A stretch of DNA of 64,000 nt from Roseiarcus sp963748545 (GTDB lineage: Bacteria; Pseudomonadota; Alphaproteobacteria; Rhizobiales; Beijerinckiaceae), in the NCBI GenBank assembly GCA_963748545.1, contig CAVVJO010000020.1, forward strand, positions 62,001 to 126,000, given 5' to 3'. The notes below the pieces were generated by a model. That model was not told where the DNA came from. It did no database searches and worked only from the letters and a program-made list of their open reading frames with translations. A program made the position numbers and the translations under genes. Shown one piece after another: positions 53,577 to 62,505 of this stretch (position 1 is its first letter; every line of letters begins with the position of its first letter).

Positions 53577-56085
53577 ATGAACCGGCGGCAATTGTTCCTG
53601 TCCACGGCGAAAGCCGCGCTGCTCGCGGCGTTCGGCGGCTCATGGGTTCCCGGCCGGGCGAAGGCCCAGCCCAATCCTGCGGCGCCGACCGCCGCCTCCG
53701 AGGGCGCGCTTTCCGGCGCGCCAGGAAGCCCGAGCAGCACGATTTCCATCGACGGGCGCGTCTTGCCGCCCGCCCCGCCGGCGTTTGGCGGGGTGATCAA
53801 CGAAAGCGTCAAAGAACTCGAAGCCGTGGTGGCCGCCGCGCATCGTCCCGCCGGCGGGCGCCCCCAACGTGCTGCTGATCATGACAGACGACCAGGGCTA
53901 TGGCGTCAGCAGCACCTTCGGCGGCGTGATCCCGACCCCGGCGCTCGACCGCGTCGCCAACGCAGGGCTGCGCTACACCCAATTCCACTCGACCGCCCTT
54001 TGCTCGCCGACCCGCGCGGCGCTGATCACGGGCCGCAACCACCACGCGGTCGGCTTCGGCGTGGTCTCGGAGATTTCGACGGGCTACCCCGGCTACAACT
54101 CCTACATTGGACGCGACAACGCGACCATCGGGAGGATTCTCAGCGAACACGGATACGCGACCTCGTGGTTCGGCAAGAACCATAACACGCCGGGCCCCCA
54201 GTTCAGCGTGGTCGGGCCGTTCGACCAATGGCCGTCGGGCATGGGATTCCAGTACTTCTACGGCTTCATGGGCGGCGAGACCGATCAGTGGACGCCGTAT
54301 CTCTACCGCGACCACACACAGATTTATCCGTGGGTCGGCAAGCCGGGCTACAACCTGATCACCGACATGGCGGACGAGGCCATCGACCACATCCGTCAGA
54401 TTGACGCCGCGGCGCCCGACCAGCCGTTCTTTGTCTATTACGTGCCTGGCGGCAGCCATTCTCCGCATCAGCCGACGCCCGAGTGGATCGAGAAGTTCAA
54501 GGGCAAGTTCGACATGGGCTGGAACGCCATGCGCGACGAAATCTTCGCCAACCAGAAGCGGTTGGGGGTGGTTCCGGCCGACACCGAGCTGACGCCCTGG
54601 CCGGACGACCTCAAGACATGGGACACGCTGTCAGCCGACGAGAAGAAACTGTTCGCCCGTCAGGCCGAGGTGTTCGCCGCCTACACCGCCTATACCGACC
54701 ATGAGATCGGCCGGGTGATCGAGGAGGTCGAGCGACAGGGCAAGCTCGACAACACGCTGATCCTCTACATCTGCGGCGACAATGGCACGAGCCCCGAAGG
54801 CACCGTCGTCGGCACGCCCAACACCTATACCGCCTACAATGGTTTCCTCGACGTCCCGGTCGAGGAGCAGCTTCGGTTCTACGACGTGTGGGGGTCCGCC
54901 CAGACAAGCCCGCACATGGCGGTCGGATGGTCGTGGGCGTTCGACACGCCGTTCAAATGGACGAAACAGATCGCGTCTCACTTCGGCGGCACGCGGCAGG
55001 GCCTCGCGATTTCGTGGCCCGCCCGCATCAAGGACGCCGGCGGCATCCGCACCCAGTTTCACCACATCATCGATATCGTGCCGACGATCCTGGAGGCCAC
55101 GGGCATCCGCGCGCCCGAACTCGTCGACGGCATCGCGCAAAAGCCGATCGAAGGCGTCAGCATGGTCTACACCTTCGACAAGGCGAACACGAAAGCGCCG
55201 TCGAACCGCAAGACCCAGTATTTCGAGATGATCGCCAACCGCGGCATCTATCACGACGGCTGGTACGCCTGCACGACGCCCCCGGTGCCGCCGTGGCTGC
55301 TGGGGGCCAAGATGCCGCCGGTCGAAGAGTACAAATGGGAGCTCTACAAGATCACCGACGACTATTCGCAGGCCAAGGACCTCGCGCCGGCGATGCCGGA
55401 GAAGCTGAAGGAGATGCAGGCCCGCTTCGCCGAGGAGGCGAAAAAATTCAATGTCTATCCTCTCGACAATTCCGGGTTTGCGCGCGCGATCACGCCGCGT
55501 CCGAGCGCCGTCGCCGATCGAACCGAGTTCACCTACTCGGGCGTGATGCCGGGTGTTCCCACAGCCAACGCGCCGAGCATCCTGAACCGGTCGTTCAAGA
55601 TCACCGCCGAGGTCGTCGTGCCCGAGGGCGGCGGCAACGGCATGATCGTCACCGAGGGCGGGAGGTTCGGCGGCTACGGCCTCTATCTGCTCGATGGACG
55701 GCCGATCTTCAGTTACAATCTGCTCATGCTGCTGACGCCGCGCTGGGCTGGCGAGCAACGGCTTTCTGGGGGCAAGCACGTCATCGAGTTCGATTTCGCC
55801 TACGACGGACCCGGCGTCGCCAAGGGCGGCACGGGCGTCTTGAGCGTGGACGGACAGGACGTCCACACGCTGAAGATCGGGCATACGATCCCGCTGATCA
55901 TTCCCGTCGATGAGTCCTTCGATGTCGGCATCGACACCCGCACCGGCGTGAACGACCTCGATTATCAGCCGCCGTTCGCCTTCACTGGCCGGATCGAAAG
56001 GCTGACCTTCAAGCTCGGGCCCACGCAACTGACCGAACTCGACCACAAGTGGTTGCAGGAAGCCAACGCCAGAGCCCGCGACTAG
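53577..56085 (+). CDS. Tat-exported arylsulfatase, Cys-type (frameshifted)
   Basis: Formylglycine-dependent sulfatase. A twin-arginine signal (MNRRQLFLSTAKAALLAAFG) is followed by a linker to about residue 95. An extra base near 53850-53860 shifts the frame; the catalytic domain continues APNVLLIMTDDQGYGVSSTF. The CxPxR motif that is converted to formylglycine is CSPTRAALITG (54001 onward). Metal residues are in MTDDQGYG and LYICGDNGTS. After about residue 590, an extra beta-sandwich region (GGNGMIVTEGGRFGGYGLYL) ends near residue 835. AGGAGG precedes the ATG. Needs a formylglycine-generating enzyme, absent here. Divergent from the AraC regulator. Confidence 0.92.
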
Positions 56086-56166
56086 GGTCGAACGATGTCG
56101 ACGAATTCCTTAACGTCTAGTCCGGCCGCCGCAGGCCGGACCCTGTCCTTGAAGAGGAGCGCTCCC

Positions 56167-56454
56167 ATGACAAGGTTGATCCGCCCCGCCGCGTTGGTCG
56201 TCGCGATGCTGGCCGCAGCGTCCGCGGCCTGCGCCCAGGGCATGATGCTCGACTACGCGGCCGACCGGGTGATCGAAAAATACACCAAGTCCACTTGCGA
56301 CGAACTCAAGGCGATGCGCGACAAGCCGCAATCGGAGAAGGAGAAGCTCGCGCTGGATTTCCTGCGCGGCGACGACCAGGCGCGCAAGGCCTTCATCGAC
56401 AAGATCGCAGCGCCGGTCGCCAACAAAATGTTCGAATGCGGCCTGTTCCCCTGA
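56167..56454 (+). CDS. Small exported protein
   Basis: A 95-residue product: signal peptide (LIRPAALVVAMLAAASAACA), then MLDYAADRVIEKYTKSTCDE and LKAMRDKPQSEKEKLALDFL through NKMFECGLFP. It has two mature cysteines and is Lys/Glu/Ala-rich, likely helical. GAAGAGGAGCGCTCCC precedes the ATG at 56167. It follows the sulfatase by 81 bp and may share its transcript. The family is unrecognised. Confidence 0.75.
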   Translation: MTRLIRPAALVVAMLAAASAACAQGMMLDYAADRVIEKYTKSTCDELKAMRDKPQSEKEKLALDFLRGDDQARKAFIDKIAAPVANKMFECGLFP

Positions 56455-56517
56455 GGCTTGGGCGGCCCAGGCTACGACCCCGTGTGAGGTCGAAATGATA
56501 AGCGCCGGGACGGCGCA

Positions 56518-56538
56518 GGCCTAGCGTGCGCCTAGGCC
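56518..56538 (+). repeat. Hairpin after the small exported gene
   Basis: GGCCTAG and CTAGGCC form a perfect 7-bp stem with a 7-base loop, 64 bases past the 56454 stop. No U-tract follows, so terminator activity is uncertain. Confidence 0.5.
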
Positions 56539-56625
56539 GTCGGTAAGGTGGGCGCTCGCTGCGCTAAAGAAGTCTGACGCGCGGTTTCGTTCGTGGGAAC
56601 ATAGTATTCAGCAAGGGAGGAACGA

Positions 56626-56862
56626 ATGGTCATGAGGAGAACTGCATTTTCGACGGCTGTCCTGGCGGCGATGCTGGGATTCGCCGTTTCCGCCAACGCG
56701 GCGAGCCCGCTCGCCTATTGCCGGGCGGATGTGGCGAGGCTTTGTCCCGGCGTGCAGCCGGGCGGCGGCGCGATCAAGAACTGTCTCAAGGAGCACGAGA
56801 ACGAGGTGAGCATCGGCTGCGGCAAAGAGCTGAAGAAGCTCAAGGCTCAAATGGGGAAGTGA
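56626..56862 (+). CDS. Exported cysteine-rich repeat protein (one repeat)
   Basis: A 78-residue protein: signal peptide (TAVLAAMLGFAVSANAASPL), then one cysteine-rich repeat YCRADVARLCPGVQPGGGAI through KNCLKEHENEVSIGC. The pattern of C-x3-D-x4-C then PGGG then C-LKEH then C resembles the cysteine-rich repeat family first described in Golgi/FGFR-binding proteins and present in many bacterial exported proteins. GGGAGGAA lies upstream of the ATG. It is a paralogue of the two-repeat protein at 59005. Four cysteines probably form two disulfides. Role unknown. Confidence 0.85.
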   Translation: MVMRRTAFSTAVLAAMLGFAVSANAASPLAYCRADVARLCPGVQPGGGAIKNCLKEHENEVSIGCGKELKKLKAQMGK

Positions 56863-57153
56863 GGGGCGCGGCCTCCTCAACCGGCACGAGCTGACGACGG
56901 CGCCTCTCGCGTCGCCTTGGACAGGCGGGCGAGACGGCGGCGATCTGTGGAAAACCGCCTGTTCGTCGCAAATTCATAAACAGCGTTTAGGGGCGGGCGT
57001 TAGGCTGCGCAGCGCCGATTCGGACTTCCACGGGGGGACGGGTTGAGGAAACGAGGGGTGGGGATGCGGGCGTTGCAGGGGTTTCCCCGCTCTCCCGCGA
57101 CGCCGAGCGCATCTGCCCGCGGCGAGACATCCAACGGAGACGGAGCACATAGC

Positions 57154-57906
57154 ATGCGGAACACCATCATGATCGGCCTGTGCGCGGGACTGCTCGCGCT
57201 CGTCGCGGCGCCCCTCGGCGCCGCGGCCCAGGATGCGATCGCCGCGCCCGGTCAGAAGGCGATCGGCCAGCCGGCCGGCGCATCCAAGGACGCGATGATC
57301 CCATCGCTCGCGGTCATCAATTCGCGCGGGGCGACCCTGCAGGGCTCCACCCTGACGCTGACCGGCGTATCGCCCAATTCGATCGTCTTCGCCGATCGGC
57401 CGTTCCGGGCCGCGGGGCACGTGCTGACCAAGCACTTCCTCAAGGAGTGGGACGAGGGCAGCGACAGCTTCGCCAAGGATCCCCCGAACGCCACGATATC
57501 GGTGCTGGGCGCGGACGGCGGGTCCGTGGAGGACGCCGTCGTGGTCCTGAAGGCGCCGAAGCTCGACGGCGACAACCTGACGTTCGACGTGTCGGTGCTC
57601 GAAGGAAGCCTCGCGAAGGCGACCGGACCGGCGTCGCTCTTCATCGACTGGTTCGCGGCGCGCGGCTACGGCGGACGGGGGGTCGTGGGCGGCGTTGGCT
57701 ATCATGGCGGCGCGTGGGGCGGCGCGTGGCATGGCGCCTATTACGCGCATCCTGTCGGGGTCGGCGTCGGCGTCGGCGCAGCAGCGGTCGGCGCGGCCGC
57801 GGTCGGAGCGGCCGCCGCAGGCGCATACTATCACCCGTACGCCTACCCGTATTACGCGCCGCCGCCGCCGGCCTGCGGCTACTACCCCTATCCGCCCTGC
57901 TACTGA
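57154..57906 (+). CDS. Exported Gly/Tyr/Pro-tailed protein
   Basis: A 250-residue exported protein. Signal peptide (MIGLCAGLLALVAAPLGAAA), then a conserved-looking core LAVINSRGATLQGSTLTLTG, VFADRPFRAAGHVLTKHFLK and VEDAVVVLKAPKLDGDNLTF. A C-terminal Gly/Ala/His/Tyr region (GVGYHGGAWGGAWHGAYY) leads to a Pro/Tyr/Cys tail. The core fold is all-beta in appearance; I do not know a named domain for it. The ATG at 57154 is preferred because it begins the signal peptide. Same strand as neighbours but separated by 291 bp and 160 bp gaps. Confidence 0.8.
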   Translation: MRNTIMIGLCAGLLALVAAPLGAAAQDAIAAPGQKAIGQPAGASKDAMIPSLAVINSRGATLQGSTLTLTGVSPNSIVFADRPFRAAGHVLTKHFLKEWDEGSDSFAKDPPNATISVLGADGGSVEDAVVVLKAPKLDGDNLTFDVSVLEGSLAKATGPASLFIDWFAARGYGGRGVVGGVGYHGGAWGGAWHGAYYAHPVGVGVGVGAAAVGAAAVGAAAAGAYYHPYAYPYYAPPPPACGYYPYPPCY

Positions 57907-58066
57907 GACGACGGCGGGCGCCGGTGACGGCGTTCGCGAGCGTTGAGGGGCGCTGCGTCAAGCGTCAAGCGTATCGAAGCGTCGCCCCGAGGTCGCGCTG
58001 CAGTCTTGTGGTCGTTCACATGCAGTTCAGTCGAAAGTTCATAAAGAACGATAACCGGAGTCCCGA

Positions 58067-58423
58067 ATGAAAAAGTTCCTCATGATCTCGAGCGTCGCGT
58101 TGATGGCGATAGCCGGCGCGGCCAAGGCCGATCCGGTCGATCTCTCGGCCTATGCCGACGCGAACGGCTTCATCGACGTGCAGAAGTTGACCTGCGGCCA
58201 GCTCGCCAACACCTACCAGGAAGACGCCAATGCGCTGTCGAGCTGGTACAGCGGCTGGTACAACGGCCTCGCCCACAAGCACTACGCCGACTTCAAGAAG
58301 GGCCGCATCGTCGAGCACCAGGTGATCGAATATTGCAAGGCGCATCCTGAGCACACGATCATCCACGCCATCGCCGTGACCCTCAAAGAGGACCGCGCCG
58401 AAGGTCTGATGATGGAGAAGTGA
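58067..58423 (+). CDS. HdeA/HdeB-family acid-stress periplasmic chaperone
   Basis: A 118-residue protein with a signal peptide (MKKFLMISSVALMAIAGAAK) and the HdeA-like core DVQKLTCGQLANTYQEDANA, SSWYSGWYNGLAHKHYADFK and IEYCKAHPE. The two cysteines match the conserved disulfide of the family. Enterobacterial HdeA protects periplasmic proteins from aggregation at very low pH; here this is by homology. The next gene begins 8 bases after its stop, so they likely form an operon. Confidence 0.85.
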   Translation: MKKFLMISSVALMAIAGAAKADPVDLSAYADANGFIDVQKLTCGQLANTYQEDANALSSWYSGWYNGLAHKHYADFKKGRIVEHQVIEYCKAHPEHTIIHAIAVTLKEDRAEGLMMEK

Positions 58424-58431
58424 GGGGCGTC

Positions 58432-58833
58432 ATGAGAACCCTGTTCCTATCGGCGGCGCTTTGCGTGGCCGCGCCTTTCTGTTTTGCGGCTCCGGCGAGC
58501 GCCGAGCAGACCGTGACCTTCCTCTGCGCCGCGCCGGCGGGCCATGTGTGCCAGTTCGCGGTGCAGACGGGCGGCGGTCAAGTTGCTTTCGCTTTGCCTT
58601 CGGGCGAGCGAAAGGAAGTTCCGGGCGTCACGCCGCACGCTGACAAATACTGCGTCTGCGACCCTGGTCCGGTGACGCCCGACTGCAAGGCGCCGCGCCT
58701 CGACCATTGGTGCATGGGGCAGTGGCTCGACGTCGACACCGGGCTCAATTCCGAGAACGACGCGGGCCGGAATTTTTCTGCTCAGACGCCGCCGAAGGCC
58801 GCGGTCGCGGGAGAAGCAAGTCGAGCGCAGTAG
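58432..58833 (+). CDS. Exported hypothetical protein
   Basis: A 133-residue product with signal peptide (MRTLFLSAALCVAAPFCFAA) and a mature domain containing six cysteines: TVTFLCAAPAGHVCQFAVQT, DKYCVCDPGPVTPDCKA and HWCMGQWLDV. ATG 58432 is chosen over the GTG at 58420 because AGGGG lies just upstream. It directly follows the HdeA-like gene. No known family recognised; the cysteine content suggests a disulfide-stabilised periplasmic protein. Confidence 0.75.
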   Translation: MRTLFLSAALCVAAPFCFAAPASAEQTVTFLCAAPAGHVCQFAVQTGGGQVAFALPSGERKEVPGVTPHADKYCVCDPGPVTPDCKAPRLDHWCMGQWLDVDTGLNSENDAGRNFSAQTPPKAAVAGEASRAQ

Positions 58834-59004
58834 CGCGGTTCGCTCAGCCAATTGGCGGGGCGAGGCGCAAAAGGATCAAGGTCTGGAGGACGTGGCCGCC
58901 CTCTAGACCCAGAGGCAGAGGGCGCGCACGGATTGGCGGATGGGGACTCGCGCTTAAGATTTCGATTTGGTGCGCACTCCGCGCATCCGATGAGGGAGGT
59001 TCCT

Positions 59005-59379
59005 GTGAAACGATTGGCCATACTCGTCGCGCTCGCCGCGGCGCTCACGGTAACGGTTTCCGCCGCCGACGCGGCGCCGTCTCAACTCGCCAAGGCCTGC
59101 GCCAAGGATATCAAGTCGGCCTGTCCCGACGTGAAGCCCGGCGGCGGCAAGCTGAAGGCTTGCGTGAAGGAGCACTTCTCCGACCTGTCGACCGATTGTC
59201 AGGTCGCCATCGTCAAGGCGGCGGCGATCGGGCGCGCCTGCAAGGCGGACATGAAACAGTATTGCGGGGACGTGAAGCCCGGCAAGGGCGCCAAGGCCGA
59301 ATGCCTGAAGTCCCATGCCGCCGATCTCAGCGACGGCTGCAAGGACGCCTTGGCCAAGGCCGAAGCCGGAAGCAAGTAA
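59005..59379 (+). CDS. Exported cysteine-rich repeat protein (two repeats)
   Basis: A 124-residue paralogue of the 56626 protein. After the signal peptide (LAILVALAAALTVTVSAADA) come two repeats: ACAKDIKSACPDVKPGGGKL/KACVKEHFSDLSTDC (about 30-65) and ACKADMKQYCGDVKPGKGAK/AECLKSHAADLSDGC (about 75-110). Each has C-x3-D-x3-C, a PGxG turn, CxKxH and a final C. GTG 59005 is used because GAGGGAGG lies 5-12 bases upstream; an upstream ATG would place that site inside the gene. Role unknown. Confidence 0.85.
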   Translation: MKRLAILVALAAALTVTVSAADAAPSQLAKACAKDIKSACPDVKPGGGKLKACVKEHFSDLSTDCQVAIVKAAAIGRACKADMKQYCGDVKPGKGAKAECLKSHAADLSDGCKDALAKAEAGSK

Positions 59380-59455
59380 CGCGTTTGTTCAGGGTGAGTT
59401 CGACGCCTGCCGTCGGCGTATGACGGATTGAGCTATCCAACGGGAGATTGAATCC

Positions 59456-59650
59456 ATGAAGACCATCGCTTTCGCCGTCATGGTTGTCGGCATGCTTGCA
59501 GGAACCATGGGCGAGGCCAACGCGGTCGTTTGCCGCGCCGGCGTCTATCATGCGGGCTGCGCCGGCCCGCACGGCGCGGTCGTCACCACGCATCGAGCCC
59601 CCGTCCGATGCACCGTCAATCGCTACGGCCGGCGCGTCTGCGTCCGCTGA
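59456..59650 (+). CDS. Small exported protein
   Basis: A 64-residue product: signal peptide (TIAFAVMVVGMLAGTMGEAN), then VVCRAGVYHAGCAGPHGAVV, then VRCTVNRYGRRVCVR. Four mature cysteines and a basic end suggest a small disulfide-linked periplasmic peptide. GGGAG precedes the ATG. It ends the run of small exported genes. No family recognised. Confidence 0.75.
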   Translation: MKTIAFAVMVVGMLAGTMGEANAVVCRAGVYHAGCAGPHGAVVTTHRAPVRCTVNRYGRRVCVR

Positions 59651-59711
59651 CGCCGGAATACCGGCGGACGAGGTCGACCCCCGTCCGCCGGCCCCTTATC
59701 GCCGTCCCGAT

Positions 59712-60548
59712 TCAGAAGCTGTATTTCACGCCGGCGAACGGCCCGTACAGCCATTGCTGGTAGCGGAAGCTCTGCGGCTGGTCGAAAAAGTTGTACCCGG
59801 TGTTCTGCTTCTCGTAGGTGTAAAGCACGCGGTAGCCGAGCGTCGTCGACCAGTTCTGAGTCCAGTTGTAGCCGACCGAGGCGAGCGCCTGCCCCGTAGC
59901 ACTGTCGCTCCAGCCGCCGAGGTCGCCAAACACGTTCATGAACCAACGGTCGTTGAAGACGTAATGCGCCGCGAAGCCGGCGACCGGGTTGACCCACCCC
60001 TTGTTGACCGTCTGGTCGTTGGCGAAGCCCAACGGCGTGGTGAGCGCGAGCTTCGTCCCGGCGTAAGTGTATCGGGCGCCGACGGTCCCATACAGGTAGA
60101 GGTTGGGCGGACCGACAGGAATCCTGAGCCCGCCGAAGGCGGTCGCAAAGCCCTCGGTCAAGGTGAGGTCGAGGCCGACGGCGCCGGCCGGCAGTCGATT
60201 GACCTTGACGGTTCCCGCCCCGCCGATCCGTGTTCCGATCAGGTCGAGGCCCAAGATGTAGGAGTTGTTGTACGCCACCACCGAGCCCATGAAGGCGGCC
60301 TCGAGGTGCTGGAGCACTTCGCCGAAGGGCGCGTAATAGGATAGCGTTTGAAGCGTGCCGAAGCCGACGTTGCCGGCGACGCTCGACCCCCAGCCGTATC
60401 CGGTGAGCTCGATCCGCCAGGGCGAGGGCTGGAGAATTGGGATCATCGGCGTGGGAGGGGCCTTCTTCGTCGGCAAATCCGCGGCAAGGGCCGACGCCGC
60501 CCCCAGCGCCGCGATCGATGCGACCATCGCTTTGACCAGGCCCATCAT
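59712..60548 (-). CDS. Outer-membrane beta-barrel protein
   Basis: A 278-residue exported protein with signal peptide (LVKAMVASIAALGAASALAA) and DLPTKKAP, a common motif at the start of Hyphomicrobiales outer-membrane proteins. Alternating hydrophobic beta strands include RIELTGYGWGSSVAGNVGFG, YNNSYILGLDLIG, NLYLYGTVGARYTYAGTKLA and GYNWTQNWSTTLGYRVLYTY. The terminal strand GPFAGVKYSF ends in Phe, the BAM recognition feature. ATG 60548 is chosen because AAAGGGGCGGCAG precedes it. It converges with the small exported genes. Confidence 0.9.
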   Translation of the reverse strand: MMGLVKAMVASIAALGAASALAADLPTKKAPPTPMIPILQPSPWRIELTGYGWGSSVAGNVGFGTLQTLSYYAPFGEVLQHLEAAFMGSVVAYNNSYILGLDLIGTRIGGAGTVKVNRLPAGAVGLDLTLTEGFATAFGGLRIPVGPPNLYLYGTVGARYTYAGTKLALTTPLGFANDQTVNKGWVNPVAGFAAHYVFNDRWFMNVFGDLGGWSDSATGQALASVGYNWTQNWSTTLGYRVLYTYEKQNTGYNFFDQPQSFRYQQWLYGPFAGVKYSF

Positions 60549-60879
60549 CTGCCGCCCCTTTGTAACCATGCGCCGCGCCGCTTCGGGTTCCGCTCCGGAA
60601 GATCGTTAGATAAGCCGGTCGCCTCTCACAAGGCCGCAGGCGGGCGGGGGACGCCAATATGCGCTCTGGCCTCAGAATATTGCGCGAGCGTGTCCGAAAC
60701 GACACTCGATGCGCACGCCGCGCCCGCATCAGCCCCGCGTGATCCGTCGTGGAAAAGCGTTCGGGGGTCGCCCCGCCTCCCGTAACGGCGTCGACTCTCG
60801 ACAAACCAGTCGCGGGGTGGATAATAAGGGGAGGTCGGCGGCAGTTCGAACGCGGCCGTGTCGGCACGGAGTTGCGGCG
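60549..60879. other. 331-bp divergent region
   Basis: Between the outer-membrane protein (minus strand) and the small secreted protein (plus strand). No gene is supported. No clear promoter hexamers were found. Confidence 0.4.
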
Positions 60880-61138
60880 ATGGCCAAGAGTTGGGGAATT
60901 CGGGCGCGGCGCGTCGCCGGAGCGCTTGCGCTCGCGGGCTTTGCGACCGCGCCCGCTCAAGCCCAGTTCATGACGGGGGCCTATCCCGTCCTCATCGTCC
61001 CGCCGCCGGCGCAGAGTTCTGGTGATTCCCAAGCCGCCAAAGCCCAGGCAAACTCAGCCGCCCGAACCCTCCGCGCCGCAGCCCGACACGAGGGGCGATC
61101 AGAGCAGGTGCTACCAGGGCCGCGCGAAAATTTGCTAG
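60880..61138 (+). CDS. Small secreted Pro-rich protein (frameshifted)
   Basis: From ATG 60880 comes a signal peptide (MAKSWGIRARRVAGALALAG through QAQ), then FMTGAYPVLIVPPPAQ. In that frame the product turns into unlikely sequence. One base further the reading is VLVIPKPPKPRQTQPPEPSA then PQPDTRGDQSRCYQGRAKIC and TAG at 61136. The Pro-rich linker ending in a Cys-containing tip is a common design of small exported proteins. GGAG lies 9 bases upstream. One extra base near 61015 is assumed. Confidence 0.55.
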
Positions 61139-61150
61139 AGCGCCGTCGCC

Positions 61151-61861
61151 TTAGAACTTCTCCGACCACGGGCGAACATCGATTTCCTGCGACCAGGCGC
61201 TGCGCGGCTGCCGATGCAGCTGAAGATAGAGTTCAGCGATCGCATCCGGCGCGAGGAGGGAGTCCTGGCCGCGCTCATCGACAAGATGCCGATAGCGTTC
61301 GGACTCGATTTGTCCGTCAATGACCACGAAGCCGACATGGACGCCTCGGGGTCCTAGCTCGCGCGCCATGCTCTGCGCGAGCGCGCGCAGGCCGAACTTC
61401 GGCACGGCCAAGTTGGCGAAGCCGGCGCCGCCGCGCAGGGCGGCCGTCGCGCCGGTGAAGATGATCGTCCCATGCCCTCGCTTGACCATGCGTCGCGCGG
61501 CCGCCTGGCCGACGAGCAGGCCTCCGAGACAGCCGACGCGCCAGCAGCGCTCGAAGTCGGCGGGATCGATATCGAGAACGTTGCCCCTCTGGTAGGCGCC
61601 CGCGTTGAACACGACGAGGTCCGGCTTGCCAAAATCATGGTCGACCCGATCGAAGACGCGGAGAACATCCTCGTTATTCGAGACGTCGGCGGCGTAGGGC
61701 CGGACATCGTGGGCGCCGTCGGCCTTGATCAGGGCGTTCAGCTTCGCTTCGTCGCGCGCAACGGCGCCGACCTGCATGGCCTCGCTCCGAAAGCGCTTCG
61801 CCAGAGCCCATCCCAGCCCGGGTCCGACCCCGAACACGATCGCCGTCTCGCGTGTCGTCAT
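61151..61861 (-). CDS. Atypical SDR protein lacking the catalytic tyrosine
   Basis: A 236-residue Rossmann protein. The cofactor loop is VFGVGPGLGWALAKRF, followed by VFNAGAYQRGNVLD and TIIFTGATAALRGGAGFANL. Where classical SDRs have YxxxK, this sequence has LAVPK, so Lys is kept and Tyr is replaced. The end (VVIDGQIESERYRHLVDERG, then EIDVRPWSEKF) matches a known group of such variants. It may bind NAD(P) without the standard chemistry. TAGGAG precedes the ATG at 61861. It is 11 bp after the membrane protein gene on the same strand. Confidence 0.88.
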   Translation of the reverse strand: MTTRETAIVFGVGPGLGWALAKRFRSEAMQVGAVARDEAKLNALIKADGAHDVRPYAADVSNNEDVLRVFDRVDHDFGKPDLVVFNAGAYQRGNVLDIDPADFERCWRVGCLGGLLVGQAAARRMVKRGHGTIIFTGATAALRGGAGFANLAVPKFGLRALAQSMARELGPRGVHVGFVVIDGQIESERYRHLVDERGQDSLLAPDAIAELYLQLHRQPRSAWSQEIDVRPWSEKF

Positions 61862-61872
61862 GCGCGTCGCTC

Positions 61873-62403
61873 CTAAGCCTTCCGCTGCGTCCCGGGCCCG
61901 AGATCCCAGTCCCAAGACCTGGATTTTATCAAAATCCAAAAGATCATCAGATGCGAAACAATGACCAGGGGGGCGTAGAATGTATAGATGTACCAGAGGG
62001 TGCCCAGGTTGAAGCTCGGAACGTTCAACTGCAAGACCCCGCGGACTCCGCTCAACAGATCCGCAAATCCCCACAGATTGGCGACCCACACCAGAGGAAT
62101 GGCGAAGCGCCAATGGCTCCGCAGCGCCGCGATCGACGCCAGCGCCAACGCCGCTTCCAGGAGATCGCCGTAGGCGGCGCTGGAAAGGAAATCGGCAGGC
62201 AGTTTCGGATCGACCATACCCGGAACCAACAACGTCATTCCCACATAGCGGAACACGTGCACGAAGAGCAGAACAATCAGAGCAGAATGACGAGAGAGGC
62301 TGGTCAAGCGCGGCCACACGAACCACACAGCCGTCAGCGCGAAGACGAAGGCGCTCCAAGCCAGCTGCAGCCAGAATATCGTGACGCTATCCATCGCGGT
62401 CAT
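61873..62403 (-). CDS. Hypothetical membrane protein
   Basis: A 176-residue protein with about five hydrophobic segments (VTIFWLQLAWSAFVFALTAV, ALIVLLFVHVFRYVGMTLLV, LLEAALALASIAALR, FAIPLVWVANLWGFADLL, YTFYAPLVIVSHLMIFWILI). AAGGGGAG lies just upstream of the ATG at 62403. It is the first gene of a two-gene unit with the SDR and is driven by the promoter at 62477-62505. No named family recognised. Confidence 0.85.
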   Translation of the reverse strand: MTAMDSVTIFWLQLAWSAFVFALTAVWFVWPRLTSLSRHSALIVLLFVHVFRYVGMTLLVPGMVDPKLPADFLSSAAYGDLLEAALALASIAALRSHWRFAIPLVWVANLWGFADLLSGVRGVLQLNVPSFNLGTLWYIYTFYAPLVIVSHLMIFWILIKSRSWDWDLGPGTQRKA

Positions 62404-62459
62404 CGCTCCCCTTGGCGTCGTCGCGCTGGGGCCTCTGGATCACTCCGCCAGCGGCAAAC

Positions 62460-62494
62460 TATCTTCATTAGATACCTTTTTAAAAAAGCTATCT
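62460..62494. promoter_or_regulatory. Candidate MarR operators
   Basis: TATCT occurs at 62460-62464, its complement AGATA at 62470-62474, and TATCT again at 62490-62494. The first two form an inverted repeat with a 5-base spacer, and the last two an inverted repeat with a 15-base spacer. They flank and overlap the -10 region of the divergent promoter, ideal for repression by the adjacent MarR protein. Confidence 0.5.
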
Positions 62495-62505
62495 GACAAT
62501 GTCAA
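62477..62505 (-). promoter_or_regulatory. Sigma-70-type promoter for the membrane protein-SDR unit
   Basis: On the minus strand TTGACA (62500-62505), a 17-base spacer and TAAAAA (62477-62482) form a perfect -35 and a 4/6 -10 at ideal distance. It lies 73 bases upstream of the ATG at 62403. It overlaps the MarR candidate operators. Confidence 0.65.

Noticed and set aside
54631..56046. A 471-codon frame antisense to the sulfatase
   Set aside because: No motif, and it opposes well-conserved sulfatase coding sequence.
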